Below, in pieces: positions 17,161 through 25,686 of a stretch of 64,000 nt of DNA. Origin of the DNA: Psychrobacillus soli (lineage in GTDB: Bacteria > Bacillota > Bacilli > Bacillales_A > Planococcaceae); the NCBI RefSeq assembly GCF_006861775.1, contig NZ_VDGG01000014.1:84639-148638 (forward strand), given 5' to 3'. A model generated the notes under the pieces. The model worked only from the letters and a program-made list of their open reading frames with translations, had not been told where the DNA came from and did no database searches. The first letter of the stretch is position 1. Each line of letters opens with the position of its first letter. A program made the translations under genes and the position numbers.

Positions 17161-17436
17161 ATGAAACATAAAAATATTTGGGTATTTGGTTCAATTTTGT
17201 TGTTTGGTTTCATTGGTGCGTTCGGTTTTATGCCAAAGATATCTGGTATTAGTAACGTTGTAAGCTACACAATGACAGGACTTGCACATTGGGGTCAAGT
17301 AGATTCTTCTCTTTTTAAGGTAGATAACGATAACTATGATTTAAGAGTTAGTGGTAAATTATTTATGTATGGAATTACCTTTTCAGAAATTTTAAGTGTT
17401 TATTATACATTTAATAAAAAAGGATTTATTCAATAA
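17161..17436 (+). CDS. Small membrane-anchored protein of unknown function
   Basis: A 91-residue protein begins at the ATG at 17161, after GAGAGGTGG; an upstream in-frame start would extend into the repeat. It has one N-terminal hydrophobic helix (residues 6-25) and a polar domain with GLAHWGQVDSS and VDNDNYDLRVSGK. I do not recognise the family. The lipoprotein gene follows after 36 bases, so the two may be co-transcribed. Confidence 0.55.
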   Translation: MKHKNIWVFGSILLFGFIGAFGFMPKISGISNVVSYTMTGLAHWGQVDSSLFKVDNDNYDLRVSGKLFMYGITFSEILSVYYTFNKKGFIQ

Positions 17437-17472
17437 TTTAATTGTAAGTTTTGCAAAGGGAGCAGGAAAAAT

Positions 17473-18042
17473 ATGACTCGACTAATATTGTTCTTATTAG
17501 GTGTTTCTTTGGTAATAACAGGTTGTACTCCAGATAATTCAGTTTCTGAACAAGAGGGTGTTTTAATAAAAGCCGAAGAAAATAACCAAGCCACACCGAT
17601 TATAGATAGGCAATATGATTTTACATACCTTGAAGAATTACCAAGTGACAAATTGGATAGCTATAACGATTATCTACTTAATGGAAGTATCAATAGTTTG
17701 AGCGATTTTACTCCCGAAGAAATGATTTTAATTTATATGAATTTAATTTTGGAACACAAAATCGATAGACTTTATGCTCTAACTTATAATGGCGGTCAAC
17801 TTCCTTCTGTTGAATTATTCAATGACGAATATATGAAATACTTGTCTTCTAATTTGGAAGAAGCTTATTTGATGTATAGATTTTATGATGCAATCTCAAT
17901 AAATGAACAATCAAGTACGGAAGATGTAATCATTGTTCAGTTAGAGATCATTTTCGGTAGCAAGAGATATATTAAAACATATCCTTTAAAACAGGAAGAT
18001 GGCATTTGGAAGGTAGCCATTTATCAGTCATTAAAACAGTAG
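17473..18042 (+). CDS. Lipoprotein of unknown function
   Basis: A 189-residue predicted lipoprotein. The signal peptide ends in the lipobox VITGC with the cysteine at residue 18, followed by an acidic linker and a soluble domain. The second half (YMNLILEHKIDRLYALTYN and the final DGIWKVAIYQSL) recalls NTF2-like folds found in secreted Bacillus proteins, but that is only a resemblance. Ribosome site AAGGGAGCAGG. Probably the second gene of a two-gene unit with the small membrane protein. Confidence 0.7.
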   Translation: MTRLILFLLGVSLVITGCTPDNSVSEQEGVLIKAEENNQATPIIDRQYDFTYLEELPSDKLDSYNDYLLNGSINSLSDFTPEEMILIYMNLILEHKIDRLYALTYNGGQLPSVELFNDEYMKYLSSNLEEAYLMYRFYDAISINEQSSTEDVIIVQLEIIFGSKRYIKTYPLKQEDGIWKVAIYQSLKQ

Positions 18043-18187
18043 TTGCGCAACAGTATTTGGCGTCTTATTCAGCTCCCATGAGTGCTACTCGTAAAGAGTG
18101 CGACAGTCTGTGACGCACCGTGGTCGTAAGAGTCAGACTAACGGTTTAGCTTAGTCAAAATAGGGATACCAAAATTGAGGTGGGGGA

Positions 18188-18544
18188 ATGAGAAGAACAA
18201 AGAGGATTATTAAAATTACTCTATTGGTTATTCTTATTGGGTTAGTAATTGTACCGTTAGTATCAGTACAAGTAAATAAATATATCTACAAAAATAGGGT
18301 AACTACTTACCTGATTGAAGATAAGGGCTATAAAGAAGAGGATATTGAATCTATTGAGGGCAAATGGGGATTTAAGCTTCCAGCATACTATACAGTTGTA
18401 ACCTTCAAAAATGAACCACATGTTGAGTATACCTATTTTGCTCATGACAAGGATGTATTTCAATTTAATTACAACATCATTGACGAGGGAAAGAAAGAAG
18501 GCATTAAAGAAGAAGACCTAAAGAATTTTAATCCACGTTATTAA
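18188..18544 (+). CDS. DUF3139-like membrane-anchored protein
   Basis: A 118-residue protein with an N-terminal hydrophobic helix (residues 8-30) and a small outer domain. The spacing and words YLIEDKGYKEEDIESIEGKW and YYTVVTFKNEPHVEYTY fit the DUF3139 family of Firmicutes, whose function is unknown. The start follows GAGGTGGGGGA closely. The spacer upstream (18043-18187) is relatively GC-rich and resembles no gene I know. Confidence 0.7.
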   Translation: MRRTKRIIKITLLVILIGLVIVPLVSVQVNKYIYKNRVTTYLIEDKGYKEEDIESIEGKWGFKLPAYYTVVTFKNEPHVEYTYFAHDKDVFQFNYNIIDEGKKEGIKEEDLKNFNPRY

Positions 18545-18547
18545 ACA

Positions 18548-18566
18548 AACCCAGCCAATAGTTTGT
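18548..18566. repeat. Short duplicate of the IS110-remnant end
   Basis: CCAGCCAATAGTTTGTC occurs here and again at about 19228, where it is the tail of an IS110-type remnant. It is probably a scar of the same element. Confidence 0.4.
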
Positions 18567-18769
18567 CAATAGAAATTAATGAAAACTATAAAAAGTTCAT
18601 GCTATACTAAATTTATGCATGCCAAATAACTTTCAAATTACTTTGTTTGGAAAGGTTCATGCTCTTTGTATATATTTTGAACTTGGCCAGATATTGGAAA
18701 TCTGATTTGCTTTTTAAAAGTGCATAAATCCAACTTTATAGGTAAGTATGAAAAGGAGAGATATATATA

Positions 18770-19168
18770 ATGGAGAAGTTAGCATCATTTTTAATGTTTC
18801 AAAATGACAATGCAGAAGAAGCGATGAATTATTACACATCCCTCATTGAAGATTCTCAAATTACAAGTATTGTTCGATACGGACCTAATGAATCTGGGAA
18901 AGAAGGGACTGTAATGCAGGCTACTTTTACTTTAAAAGGGCAAGAATTTATGTGTATTGACAGTCATGTGAATCATCAATTTTCTTTCACTCCTTCATTC
19001 TCCATCTTTGTGACTTGTGAAAGTGAAGAGGAACTTGACAATCTTTATCATAAACTCAACGAAGGTGGACAAGCACTCATGCCTTTAGGTGATTATGGTT
19101 TCAGTAAAAAGTTCGGTTGGCTAAATGACCGCTTCGGAGTTTCGTGGCAACTAAATCTTCCAAAATAA
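18770..19168 (+). CDS. PhnB-like VOC-fold protein
   Basis: A 132-residue protein of the vicinal-oxygen-chelate superfamily, PhnB/YjdN type (often labelled 3-demethylubiquinone methyltransferase-like). Markers are ASFLMFQNDNAEEAMNYYTS at the start, FMCIDSHVNHQFSFTPSFS in the middle and GWLNDRFGVSWQLN at the end. Such proteins are usually stand-alone in Firmicutes and their activity is unknown. Ribosome site AAAGGAGAG. No neighbours suggest a pathway. Confidence 0.8.
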   Translation: MEKLASFLMFQNDNAEEAMNYYTSLIEDSQITSIVRYGPNESGKEGTVMQATFTLKGQEFMCIDSHVNHQFSFTPSFSIFVTCESEEELDNLYHKLNEGGQALMPLGDYGFSKKFGWLNDRFGVSWQLNLPK

Positions 19169-19227
19169 TATGAAGAACTTAGTATTGTTTTCCTAATCAC
19201 AAAATAAAAATTTAATTTCTACAACTA

Positions 19228-19332
19228 ACCAGCCAATAGTTTGTCCATATTTGTTGCTGCGACTTTCTCGCCGATACCGTGCATTGATTGGGGAATCTTA
19301 TATTTTTCTATACTTTTCGCTAAAGCATCTAT
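19228..19332 (-). pseudogene. IS110-family transposase remnant
   Basis: On the minus strand about 35 codons read IDALAKSIEKYKIPQSMHG and then IGEKVAATNMDKLLAG. The GIGEKVAAT helix-hairpin-helix is typical of the C-terminal domain of IS110-family transposases. No start and no catalytic domain remain. Confidence 0.55.
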
Positions 19333-19408
19333 TCTTCTTCAAGGTTGGATAGATGTTTTTTATATTCAAGAAGCATTTTAATATAAGTTACGCAATAGGA
19401 GGCAAAAA

Positions 19409-19750
19409 ATGAGGTTTACTGAATACCAAAGTCTAATGAATGATACAAAATGGGAAGAAATTTGGTTAGCCATGACTTATATACCAGAACTTATCTGTTG
19501 GCGAACAAAGGATATGGAGACAAATTATACTTGTGATTGGGATGCAGAATGGTTCAATCATTTCAAAATAGACGGAGATAAGGATAGCTATAAAACAATT
19601 GAATGGTTGGAATTTAAATTTGAAAATGAAGAAGTAAAAAATAGATTGTTAAAAATCCTAAAAGAGATACACGTTCCAGGTGAGGTATTAGTTAATACTA
19701 TCAAGATTTATGGTTATGTAAAGAAAGGGACTTCCATTGATTATATTTAA
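19409..19750 (+). CDS. DUF6678-like small cytoplasmic protein
   Basis: A 113-residue soluble protein rich in Trp. The pattern NDTKWEEIWLAM, CWRTKDMETNY, DWDAEWFNHF and the ending IHVPGEVLVNTIKIYGYVK resembles DUF6678 proteins; I am moderately sure of this. Ribosome site AGGAGGC is seven bases upstream. Some proteins of this size and type are immunity-like orphans, but nothing here proves that. Confidence 0.65.
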   Translation: MRFTEYQSLMNDTKWEEIWLAMTYIPELICWRTKDMETNYTCDWDAEWFNHFKIDGDKDSYKTIEWLEFKFENEEVKNRLLKILKEIHVPGEVLVNTIKIYGYVKKGTSIDYI

Positions 19751-19754
19751 AGAA

Positions 19755-19790
19755 TCTTCTTCAACTAACAGCGCAGTTTAGTTTAATAAG
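19755..19790 (+). repeat. Minimal dispersed repeat (two ends, no middle)
   Basis: TCTTCTTCAACTAACAG is joined directly to CGCAGTTTAGTTTAATAAG, so left and right termini are fused with the middle deleted. The following 150 bases up to 19930 hold no recognisable gene. Confidence 0.7.
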
Positions 19791-19958
19791 AGGAAAACCG
19801 CAGTTCCATATTTAACCTCGAAGTTTCAGATGAACAACGGCGCTTCATGTTATGTCCTTGCAACCTATGGGGGTCATCCATTTCCGTTTGCCATTTCTGC
19901 GGATGAGCAGCCAGTAACGTGGGGGAGATTTTAACAAGTGAACGGGGGAAATATTGAT

Positions 19959-20435
19959 ATGGAATCCAAAAAAACAGTAGCGATAATAGCTATCGTTATA
20001 TTATCTATTGTTGTTTTAATAAACCTATTAAAGAAAGATTTATGGGATGTTAACTCAGAATTATTGAAAGAAGAAGTTTTATCCATTGGACAATCCGTTC
20101 AAACTGTAAATTTATCAAATGTAACCCCGTTTAAATGGGATGTAGCATACTCCTTTGACCCATATACATTAAAAGATACAATATATGAAACAGTTGGTTA
20201 TAAATGGGGTGATATTAGAGAGACGGTTAATGAAGGAATGTATCAAGTAGTTTTTTTAAAGGATGGAAAAGTAGTTTGTTATTTGTATGGATACCCTGAA
20301 AATAATGGATACGGAATATCTTTCACAAGTGAAAATAATAAGGAAGTAACCTCAGCTTCTGTCCTTAGTGTCGAGAATGATTTATCCTTTGAAGTAATAA
20401 GAAGTGATGAAATCATTTATTTAAGGAATCATTAA
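19959..20435 (+). CDS. Membrane-anchored protein of unknown function
   Basis: A protein of 158 residues from the ATG at 19959, eight bases after GGGGGAA; a GTG 21 bases upstream is less likely. It has an N-terminal hydrophobic anchor (residues 7-25) and an outer domain containing PFKWDVAYSFDPYTLKDTI and YQVVFLKDGKVVCYLYGYPE. It resembles uncharacterised exported Bacillus proteins. A type-A repeat follows directly. Confidence 0.65.
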   Translation: MESKKTVAIIAIVILSIVVLINLLKKDLWDVNSELLKEEVLSIGQSVQTVNLSNVTPFKWDVAYSFDPYTLKDTIYETVGYKWGDIRETVNEGMYQVVFLKDGKVVCYLYGYPENNGYGISFTSENNKEVTSASVLSVENDLSFEVIRSDEIIYLRNH

Positions 20436-20442
20436 GTTAATA

Positions 20443-20566
20443 CATCTTCAACTAGCGGGTGCTTTAGTTAAACATGATCATCATTTCGATGGTCTTTTTT
20501 TCTGTCCATCGGCAATCCATTGTGAAATGTTACACTTAAACTAACGGTGCAGGTTAGTTTAAAAAG
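20443..20566 (+). repeat. Dispersed intergenic repeat, type A
   Basis: Left end CTTCAACTAGCGGGTGCTTT, hairpin with GATGGTC and a T-run, a shortened middle (TGTCCATCGGCAATCCATTG), then GTTACACTTAAACTAACGG and the right end GCAGGTTAGTTTAAA. Confidence 0.85.
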
Positions 20567-20631
20567 AAATGATAGAATATGTATTTAAATTTTACGTTTG
20601 GCGTGATTAAAATGGATAGTAAGCTACATAA

Positions 20632-20665
20632 GAAAAACGCTGAACGGTTTTGTTCAGCGCAATTT
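20632..20665 (-). terminator. Terminator of the ktrAB operon
   Basis: On the minus strand GCGCTGAAC and GTTCAGCG pair around AAAACC and are followed by TTTTTCTT, immediately after the ktrB stop. Confidence 0.75.
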
Positions 20666-21994
20666 TCACCCCGTATGAACTTGGTCATTTGGAAATTTAT
20701 ATTTTTCCTTTTTCGGTTTAAGAAGTAAAAAGAATAAAGTTAATGGACCAATACGTCCAATGAACATTACGATGCACAGGACTACTTTCCCGACATTGCT
20801 CAAATCGGCTGTAATTCCGGTTGAGAGCCCGACAGTACCAAATGAGGAAACGACTTCAAAGGCAAGAGGCAATAGCGGGATATTTTCTGTTATTGTAAGC
20901 ATGGAAATAAAAAAGAAGTTAATGAACATACTGACAGTTACTATGGCAAGCGACCGGATGATGATTTCTGTTTTAATAGACCTATTAAAGAGGTGTGGCT
21001 CCTGTATTCCTCGTATAAAAGAGATGGTCGATAGCAGTACGACCATAAATGTCGTAAGTTTAATACCAGATGCAGTGGAAGCACTTCCGCCACCGATGAA
21101 CATTAACAACATTGTGAACAATAAGGATGTGTCTTCCATTTCCCCAGTGGCAATGGTATTAAATCCAGCTGTACGTGGTGCAACGGCTTGGAAATATGAA
21201 GCTAGAAATTTATCAAATAGCGAAAAGTTCCCTATTGTACTTGGGTTATTATATTCCAATACAAAGATGATGATAGTCGCGATACTATTTAGCAAAACGG
21301 TTCCTACTATCATCATTTTTGTATGAAGCGACCACTTATTGAAAGAATTCTTTTGGAGAATTTCCATAACTACAACAAACCCAAGTCCACCGATAATGAA
21401 CAATAACGATAAGATAATATTAACGATTGGGTCTCCTGCAAATTGAATTAGGTTATCCGGGAATAAAGCGAATCCTGCGTTGTTGAAAGCCGATACGACA
21501 TGGAAGATGCTATAGTAGATTCCCTTAGCCCAGCCGAAATCAGGTATCCAGTGCATGGACATTATGACTATGGCTACACCCTCTATCGAAAAAACAAAAA
21601 TACAAATCCGTTGTACTAGCTTCACCATACCTCCTATGGACGACTGACTGAAGGATTCCTGTATATAAATCCGATTCTTCAATCCGATTTTTCTCCCCAG
21701 TAATACAAGAATGACAACAGCGAAAGTCATCAATCCAATCCCACCACATTGGATAAGTACCAACATGACGATTTCTCCAAATAAGGTCAGGGTGGATTCT
21801 ACATCAAAGACGCTTAACCCCGTAACCGTTGTCCCTGATGTTGCACTAAAAAAGGCGTCAATCCACGAAATTGGTTTTTCTGTTGCAATCGGGAGCTTTA
21901 GTAATAAAGTACCGAGGATAATTAAGAACAGAAAACTTCCAGAAATGACTGCCAAAGGTGATAGATTGCGAAATCTAGGCTTTATTGTGTGCAT
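20666..21994 (-). CDS. ktrB: Ktr/Trk potassium channel subunit (KtrB/KtrD)
   Basis: A 442-residue TrkH/KtrB-type potassium channel. It has four pore repeats whose filter loops read TSGTTVTGLSV, SAFNNAGFALF, RTAGFNTIATG and FGTVGLSTG, and a regulatory TM8-like GGGSASTASG segment. I chose the ATG at 21994, eight bases after GAGGAAG; a GTG nine bases earlier would sit on the ribosome site. It couples K+ uptake to Na+ and works with the RCK subunit encoded upstream. Expression is under the c-di-AMP riboswitch. Confidence 0.92.
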   Translation of the reverse strand: MHTIKPRFRNLSPLAVISGSFLFLIILGTLLLKLPIATEKPISWIDAFFSATSGTTVTGLSVFDVESTLTLFGEIVMLVLIQCGGIGLMTFAVVILVLLGRKIGLKNRIYIQESFSQSSIGGMVKLVQRICIFVFSIEGVAIVIMSMHWIPDFGWAKGIYYSIFHVVSAFNNAGFALFPDNLIQFAGDPIVNIILSLLFIIGGLGFVVVMEILQKNSFNKWSLHTKMMIVGTVLLNSIATIIIFVLEYNNPSTIGNFSLFDKFLASYFQAVAPRTAGFNTIATGEMEDTSLLFTMLLMFIGGGSASTASGIKLTTFMVVLLSTISFIRGIQEPHLFNRSIKTEIIIRSLAIVTVSMFINFFFISMLTITENIPLLPLAFEVVSSFGTVGLSTGITADLSNVGKVVLCIVMFIGRIGPLTLFFLLLKPKKEKYKFPNDQVHTG

Positions 21995-22022
21995 AATACT
22001 CACTTCCTCATATGAAAGCTAC

Positions 22023-22688
22023 CTACAGCGCCTTCTCTTCAAATCGCTTTAAATCTATATTGTGTCCCATTGCCACTAATATATCGCCTTCGTAAATCAT
22101 ATCAGTTGGTAATGGTGAAACATTTATTTTATCATTTCTCTTGATTGCTAAAATGGTGATGCCGAATTTTGCGCGAATATCCAAATCGAGTAATGTCTGA
22201 TTGTGGATTCGCTGTGTGGCACTCAATTCCACTACACTGTACTCCTCGGATAAATTAATATAATCCAACAATCTATCAGACGACATGGTTTGGGCAATCC
22301 GAATACCCATTTCCAGTTCCGGGTGAACGACACGGTCGGCTCCGATTTTCTCTAATACCTTTTGATGATACATATTTTGAGCTTTCACCCACACTTTATT
22401 AATACCTAATTCCTTTAAATTGAGCGTGGTTAGCACACTATCTTGTATATTCTCACCGATTGCGACAATGACATGGTCAAAATTCCGTATACCGATTGAT
22501 TTTAGGAATGTTTCTTCGGTAGAGTTCCCTTGAATGGCATGGGTTGAGTATTGAATGAAGTTCTCCACCCTATTCATATCAATATCGATTGCTAATACTT
22601 CATGACCAAGAGTAAACAATTCCCGACAGACGCTCCCACCAAACCGACCTAATCCAATGACTGCAAATTGCTTATTTTGTTTTGTCAT
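22023..22688 (-). CDS. ktrA: Ktr regulatory RCK subunit (KtrA/KtrC)
   Basis: A 221-residue cytoplasmic RCK protein: an N-terminal Rossmann domain with GLGRFGGSVCREL (nucleotide loop, residues 10-22) and DIDMNRVENF, and a C-terminal RCK_C/TrkA-C lobe (residues 135-220) that in homologues binds c-di-AMP. The ATG at 22688 follows AGGAGTG. It forms the octameric ring that gates KtrB. It precedes ktrB by 28 bases. Whether it is the orthologue of KtrA or KtrC cannot be told from sequence alone; the operon layout with a c-di-AMP riboswitch matches ktrAB. Confidence 0.92.
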   Translation of the reverse strand: MTKQNKQFAVIGLGRFGGSVCRELFTLGHEVLAIDIDMNRVENFIQYSTHAIQGNSTEETFLKSIGIRNFDHVIVAIGENIQDSVLTTLNLKELGINKVWVKAQNMYHQKVLEKIGADRVVHPELEMGIRIAQTMSSDRLLDYINLSEEYSVVELSATQRIHNQTLLDLDIRAKFGITILAIKRNDKINVSPLPTDMIYEGDILVAMGHNIDLKRFEEKAL

Positions 22689-22738
22689 TCTATTCACTCC
22701 TACCAATCTGACAACCATTTAATTCCCTATTAACAGAA

Positions 22739-22800
22739 CGACAAAAAGCCCATCAGGAATAGGGTAACCTTTGGACACCATTTTAAACATATGTTGATTT
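22739..22800 (-). terminator. Expression platform downstream of the c-di-AMP aptamer
   Basis: On the minus strand, GGTTACCCTATTCCTGATGG is followed by GCTTTTTGTC. A CCC/GGG-based stem ending in a T-run would serve as the regulated terminator before ktrA. The stem is short and I rate it low. Confidence 0.4.
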
Positions 22801-22804
22801 AACC

Positions 22805-22950
22805 TCCCTCTCTCTTAACGCTTACGGGGTTAGCTGTCGGATTCGGGCTAAAAGAGTAGCCCTACCTACAATATAGGATTCACCCCTTGTGATTTTAACA
22901 ACCACGGATAATGGTTTCCCCACTCCAAAAGGATTCAGCGATTTTCGAAA
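22805..22950 (-). promoter_or_regulatory. c-di-AMP (ydaO/yuaA-type) riboswitch
   Basis: The minus strand carries the hallmark blocks in order: TCGCTGAATCC, GGGGTGAATCC, GGTAGGGCTAC, GCCCGAATCCGACAGCTAAC and CCCGTAAGCGTTAAGAGAG. It lies directly upstream of ktrA. The class turns off potassium uptake when c-di-AMP is high. Confidence 0.92.
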
Positions 22951-23068
22951 TATAAAATACAGAATTATACTACTCTCGTTCCTCGAATATGTAAATAGTA
23001 TATTATAGAGGTAATATCAAAAATAACTCCAAATTAAGCCTTACAATGACGTAGTATTTATTAAGAAT

Positions 23069-23127
23069 GTGAAAATCTTCACTTAAACTAACGGGTGCTT
23101 TACTTCAAGAAGGGGTAAAGCATTTTC
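23069..23127 (+). repeat. Chimeric dispersed repeat (type A right half into type B left half)
   Basis: TGTGAAAATCTTCACTTAAA and CTAACGGG come from a type-A right half, but the sequence then continues as a type-B left half (TGCTTTACTTCAAGAAGGGG, TAAAGC). Two copies appear joined at the shared AACTAACGGG. Confidence 0.7.
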
Positions 23128-23211
23128 GAGTCAAAAAAATCATTTTATTTAAAATGTCTTTTCTATTAAAGTTTCATGTAGCAGATTATCTATAGAGGAG
23201 CGAATTAGCTA

Positions 23212-23391
23212 GTGAAAAAATACAATGAACTCTCTTATAAAGAAAAGAATTTTAGAACCATAGTAGCAGCAATACTACTTTCATTTACTATATTTATACC
23301 CAACTACCCCCTTTGGTTTTATATACCATTGATGTGTATTATGGTATTAGATATAGTTTATAACTATTTAAAACATAGGAGTAGTCAATAA
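23212..23391 (+). CDS. Small two-span membrane protein
   Basis: A 59-codon frame starts with GTG, eleven bases after GAGGAG. The peptide has a polar start (KKYNELSYKEKNFR) and two hydrophobic helices separated by NYPLW. It resembles the small orphan membrane proteins common in Bacillus genomes. Nothing else supports a function. Confidence 0.5.
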   Translation: MKKYNELSYKEKNFRTIVAAILLSFTIFIPNYPLWFYIPLMCIMVLDIVYNYLKHRSSQ

Positions 23392-23393
23392 AA

Positions 23394-23626
23394 TGAGGGT
23401 ATTTGGAAATCGTTTAAGAAAAGTTAGATTATCTAAAGGTTATACACCACTTACTGTCCGTTTATTTTAAACTTTAATGATTTGTATGGGAATAGTTGCC
23501 TACATCGAGATTCTCCAATCATCAATTTGTCACTTTATATGTTACCTTGGGTATTATTCCTTTTATATCGTTTATTGCGAATAATAAATAATACACTGGT
23601 CAATATTGGTTCTGGAATATTTAAGT
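23394..23626 (+). pseudogene. Degenerate remnant of a membrane protein
   Basis: A short frame from 23394 stops after 25 codons. A second frame reads INLSLYMLPWVLFLLYRLL and IINNTLVNIGSGIFK with no start codon. This looks like a gene broken by frameshifts, but the parent is not recognisable. Confidence 0.3.
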
Positions 23627-23646
23627 AAAGTAGTAACGTAAAATGT

Positions 23647-23789
23647 TTCTTCTTCAACTAACGGGTGCTTTAGTTAAACAAGACCATCAATTCGATGGTC
23701 TATTTTTGTGTCCAAATCATCATGTAGATTTCAGCGATCCATTATGAAAAGTTACACTTAAACTAATGCAGCAATTTAGTAGAACAAGC
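23647..23789 (+). repeat. Dispersed intergenic repeat, type A, complete
   Basis: Left end TCTTCTTCAACTAACGGG, hairpin GACCATC/GATGGTC with a T-run, middle CATGTAGATTTCAGCGATCC, then TTACACTTAAACTAATGC and the right end AATTTAGTAGAACAAG. Confidence 0.88.
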
Positions 23790-23979
23790 ACAGATAAGCT
23801 AAAGTAATTAATTCAGGGAAAAATCTTTAGAAAACAACTCCTTGATAAAAATGCATAAAATTGTTGGCTAACCGATAGATTTTTTATCTTTCGGTTATTT
23901 TAATTTACTTTGATAGGTTTGTTAATTTACATACGTATTAATGGATAGGTACCGAATAACAAATAAAGGAGGGTTTGAA

Positions 23980-24516
23980 TTGAGGGTTACTGGTGAAAAT
24001 GTTGTACGACAAATTAAATTGAAAAATGAAGAAGCTTTGCCCTTTCTTATTAAAACGTACAGTGGTCTGCTCAATGCCATTATTAGAAAATATCTGAATG
24101 GGAATCACCAAGATATGGAGGAATGTTTAGCAGATGTGCTAGTTTCTATCTGGTTCCATATAGACTCATATGATTCTTCCAAAAATGAATTTAAGCAATG
24201 GATTGCCGCGATCACCAAATATCGTGCAATTGATTATATTCGTAAATCTGAAAAGTTAAAGGAGCATGTTAGTAATGTTGACTTTGATGAACGTATGTCT
24301 AGTCAAGTGAGTTCAAAACAAAACGTGCTTGATTTATCTAGTTTGTTTAATGAACTTAATGATACCGAACGAAAAATATTTGAGAAATATTATGTTGAAG
24401 GGGTTCCATCTAAAGAAATTGCATCTGAGTTTCAAGCAAAGGATTCTTGGGTGCATAACAAACTTTCTATGGGTAGAAAAAAATTGAAAACCATTTTATT
24501 GAAAGATGAGGTGTAA
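23980..24516 (+). CDS. ECF-type RNA polymerase sigma factor
   Basis: A sigma-70 family factor of 178 residues when started at the TTG at 23980, six bases after AAAGGAGGG; the ATG at 23941 has no ribosome site. Region 2 (LLNAIIRKYL...MEECLADVLVSIW, then IDYIRKSEKL) and region 4 (LNDTERKIFEKYYVEG, VPSKEIASEFQAKDSWVHNK) are both present. It overlaps the next gene at its stop, as ECF factors do with their anti-sigma partners. The partner is frameshifted, so this sigma factor may be unrestrained or without a sensor. Confidence 0.85.
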   Translation: MRVTGENVVRQIKLKNEEALPFLIKTYSGLLNAIIRKYLNGNHQDMEECLADVLVSIWFHIDSYDSSKNEFKQWIAAITKYRAIDYIRKSEKLKEHVSNVDFDERMSSQVSSKQNVLDLSSLFNELNDTERKIFEKYYVEGVPSKEIASEFQAKDSWVHNKLSMGRKKLKTILLKDEV

Positions 24517-24521
24517 TGGAT

Positions 24522-25516
24522 ATGTCATTATTTAAGGACTTAAATGATGTGAAGTTAGATTTAAGTGAATTTGATGAACTGCCACTTTCAGAGTATGAAC
24601 AAAAACGTATATTAAAGGATGTCCGTAACAAAATTCATCCAAAAAAACAAATGAAAAAAAGATTAGGGTTAAGTGTTGCAATAATTGCGGCATTTATGCT
24701 TAGTTAACATTGACAATTGATAAAGGAATAATTGCAAACATGCCATTTGTTGGGGAACCTATTGAGAAATATATAAATCAAAATGAAAATCTCAATTATT
24801 CATCTTATAAGACAGAGATTGGTGAAACAGCAGAAAATTCACTTGGAAAATTAACATTAAATGAAGTTATGTTAGACGACCAAAGAATCATATTAAGCTC
24901 TACGTTTGAGCCAACAGATGGTGTAAAGTTTGATTATCAAACCTTTGTTAAACCAACTGTCAAAGTTAATGGACAAGAGTATACGGTAACGACTGGTGGT
25001 CAATCCATTGAATTAAACGACTCGATGTTTACGATTTATAACGATGTTGATTTAAGTGAAGTGGTTACAACAGAAGAAGTAAATATTGAAATTAGTTACG
25101 ATAGATGGAGGTATCATCTCAATGATGAAGAGGTTATTCAACAACCATGGACATTCGATGTGCAGGTGTCGCAAGCAAAGTTACTTGAAGATAAAAAGGT
25201 TTTCGAGATGAATGAAACCATCACTTTAAATAATGGAGAAATAGTTACCATTGAAAAAGTAGTGACAACACCTATGTCCACAACGGTTTATTACGATTTA
25301 TCACAAAGTAAAAGTGAAAGTATCTACTTTGATATTCGATCGGAAGACGGAGTCCAAAGTGAGTATAAGTACCCTGTGACGGCATTTGTTTCTAATGATT
25401 TAGGAGATGTATCGGTTATACGCTATGACGGATTAACTCTTGGGGATTCAAACCATTTCTTGGAAGCTCGTAATGCCAATCATGAATTATTGAGTAGCCC
25501 AATTCCAATTAATTAG
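24522..25516 (+). pseudogene. Frameshifted DUF4179-type anti-sigma factor
   Basis: The first frame encodes the cytoplasmic part and start of the membrane helix (MSLFKDLNDVKLDLSEFDEL to GLSVAIIAAFMLS), then meets TAA at 24705. The rest of the protein (DKGIIANMPFVGEPIEKYI, DUF4179/DUF5643-like beta domains) continues in another frame. Restoring a single base near 24704 would give a continuous AAFMLSLTLTIDKG helix. I chose the ATG at 24522, eight bases after GAGGTG. This is a one-base deletion, a phase-variable site or a sequencing error. Confidence 0.8.
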
Positions 25517-25559
25517 TATGATGAACAAACAGGTGGATTTTGATGAAGCTTTAATAATG

Positions 25560-25648
25560 GAACGTAACGGTTGCTTTAATTAAACAAGTGGTTGCCTGTA
25601 AAGGTAGCTTTTTCTTATTGAACTAACGCGGCAGGATAGTTAAAGGAC
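25560..25648 (+). repeat. Dispersed intergenic repeat, type C
   Basis: GAACGTAACGGTTGCTTTAA, then GTGGTTGCCTGTAAAGGTAG with a T-run, then CTTATTGAACTAACGCGGC and the right end AGGATAGTTAAAG. Confidence 0.8.
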
Positions 25649-25686
25649 ATTTAGGGTACGTTACTTTTAAAAAGGAGGTAACCTAA

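Noticed and set aside
18043-18187. GC-richer spacer as a small RNA gene
   Set aside because: There is no terminator hairpin with a T-run and no recognisable RNA motif, so I cannot support an RNA gene.
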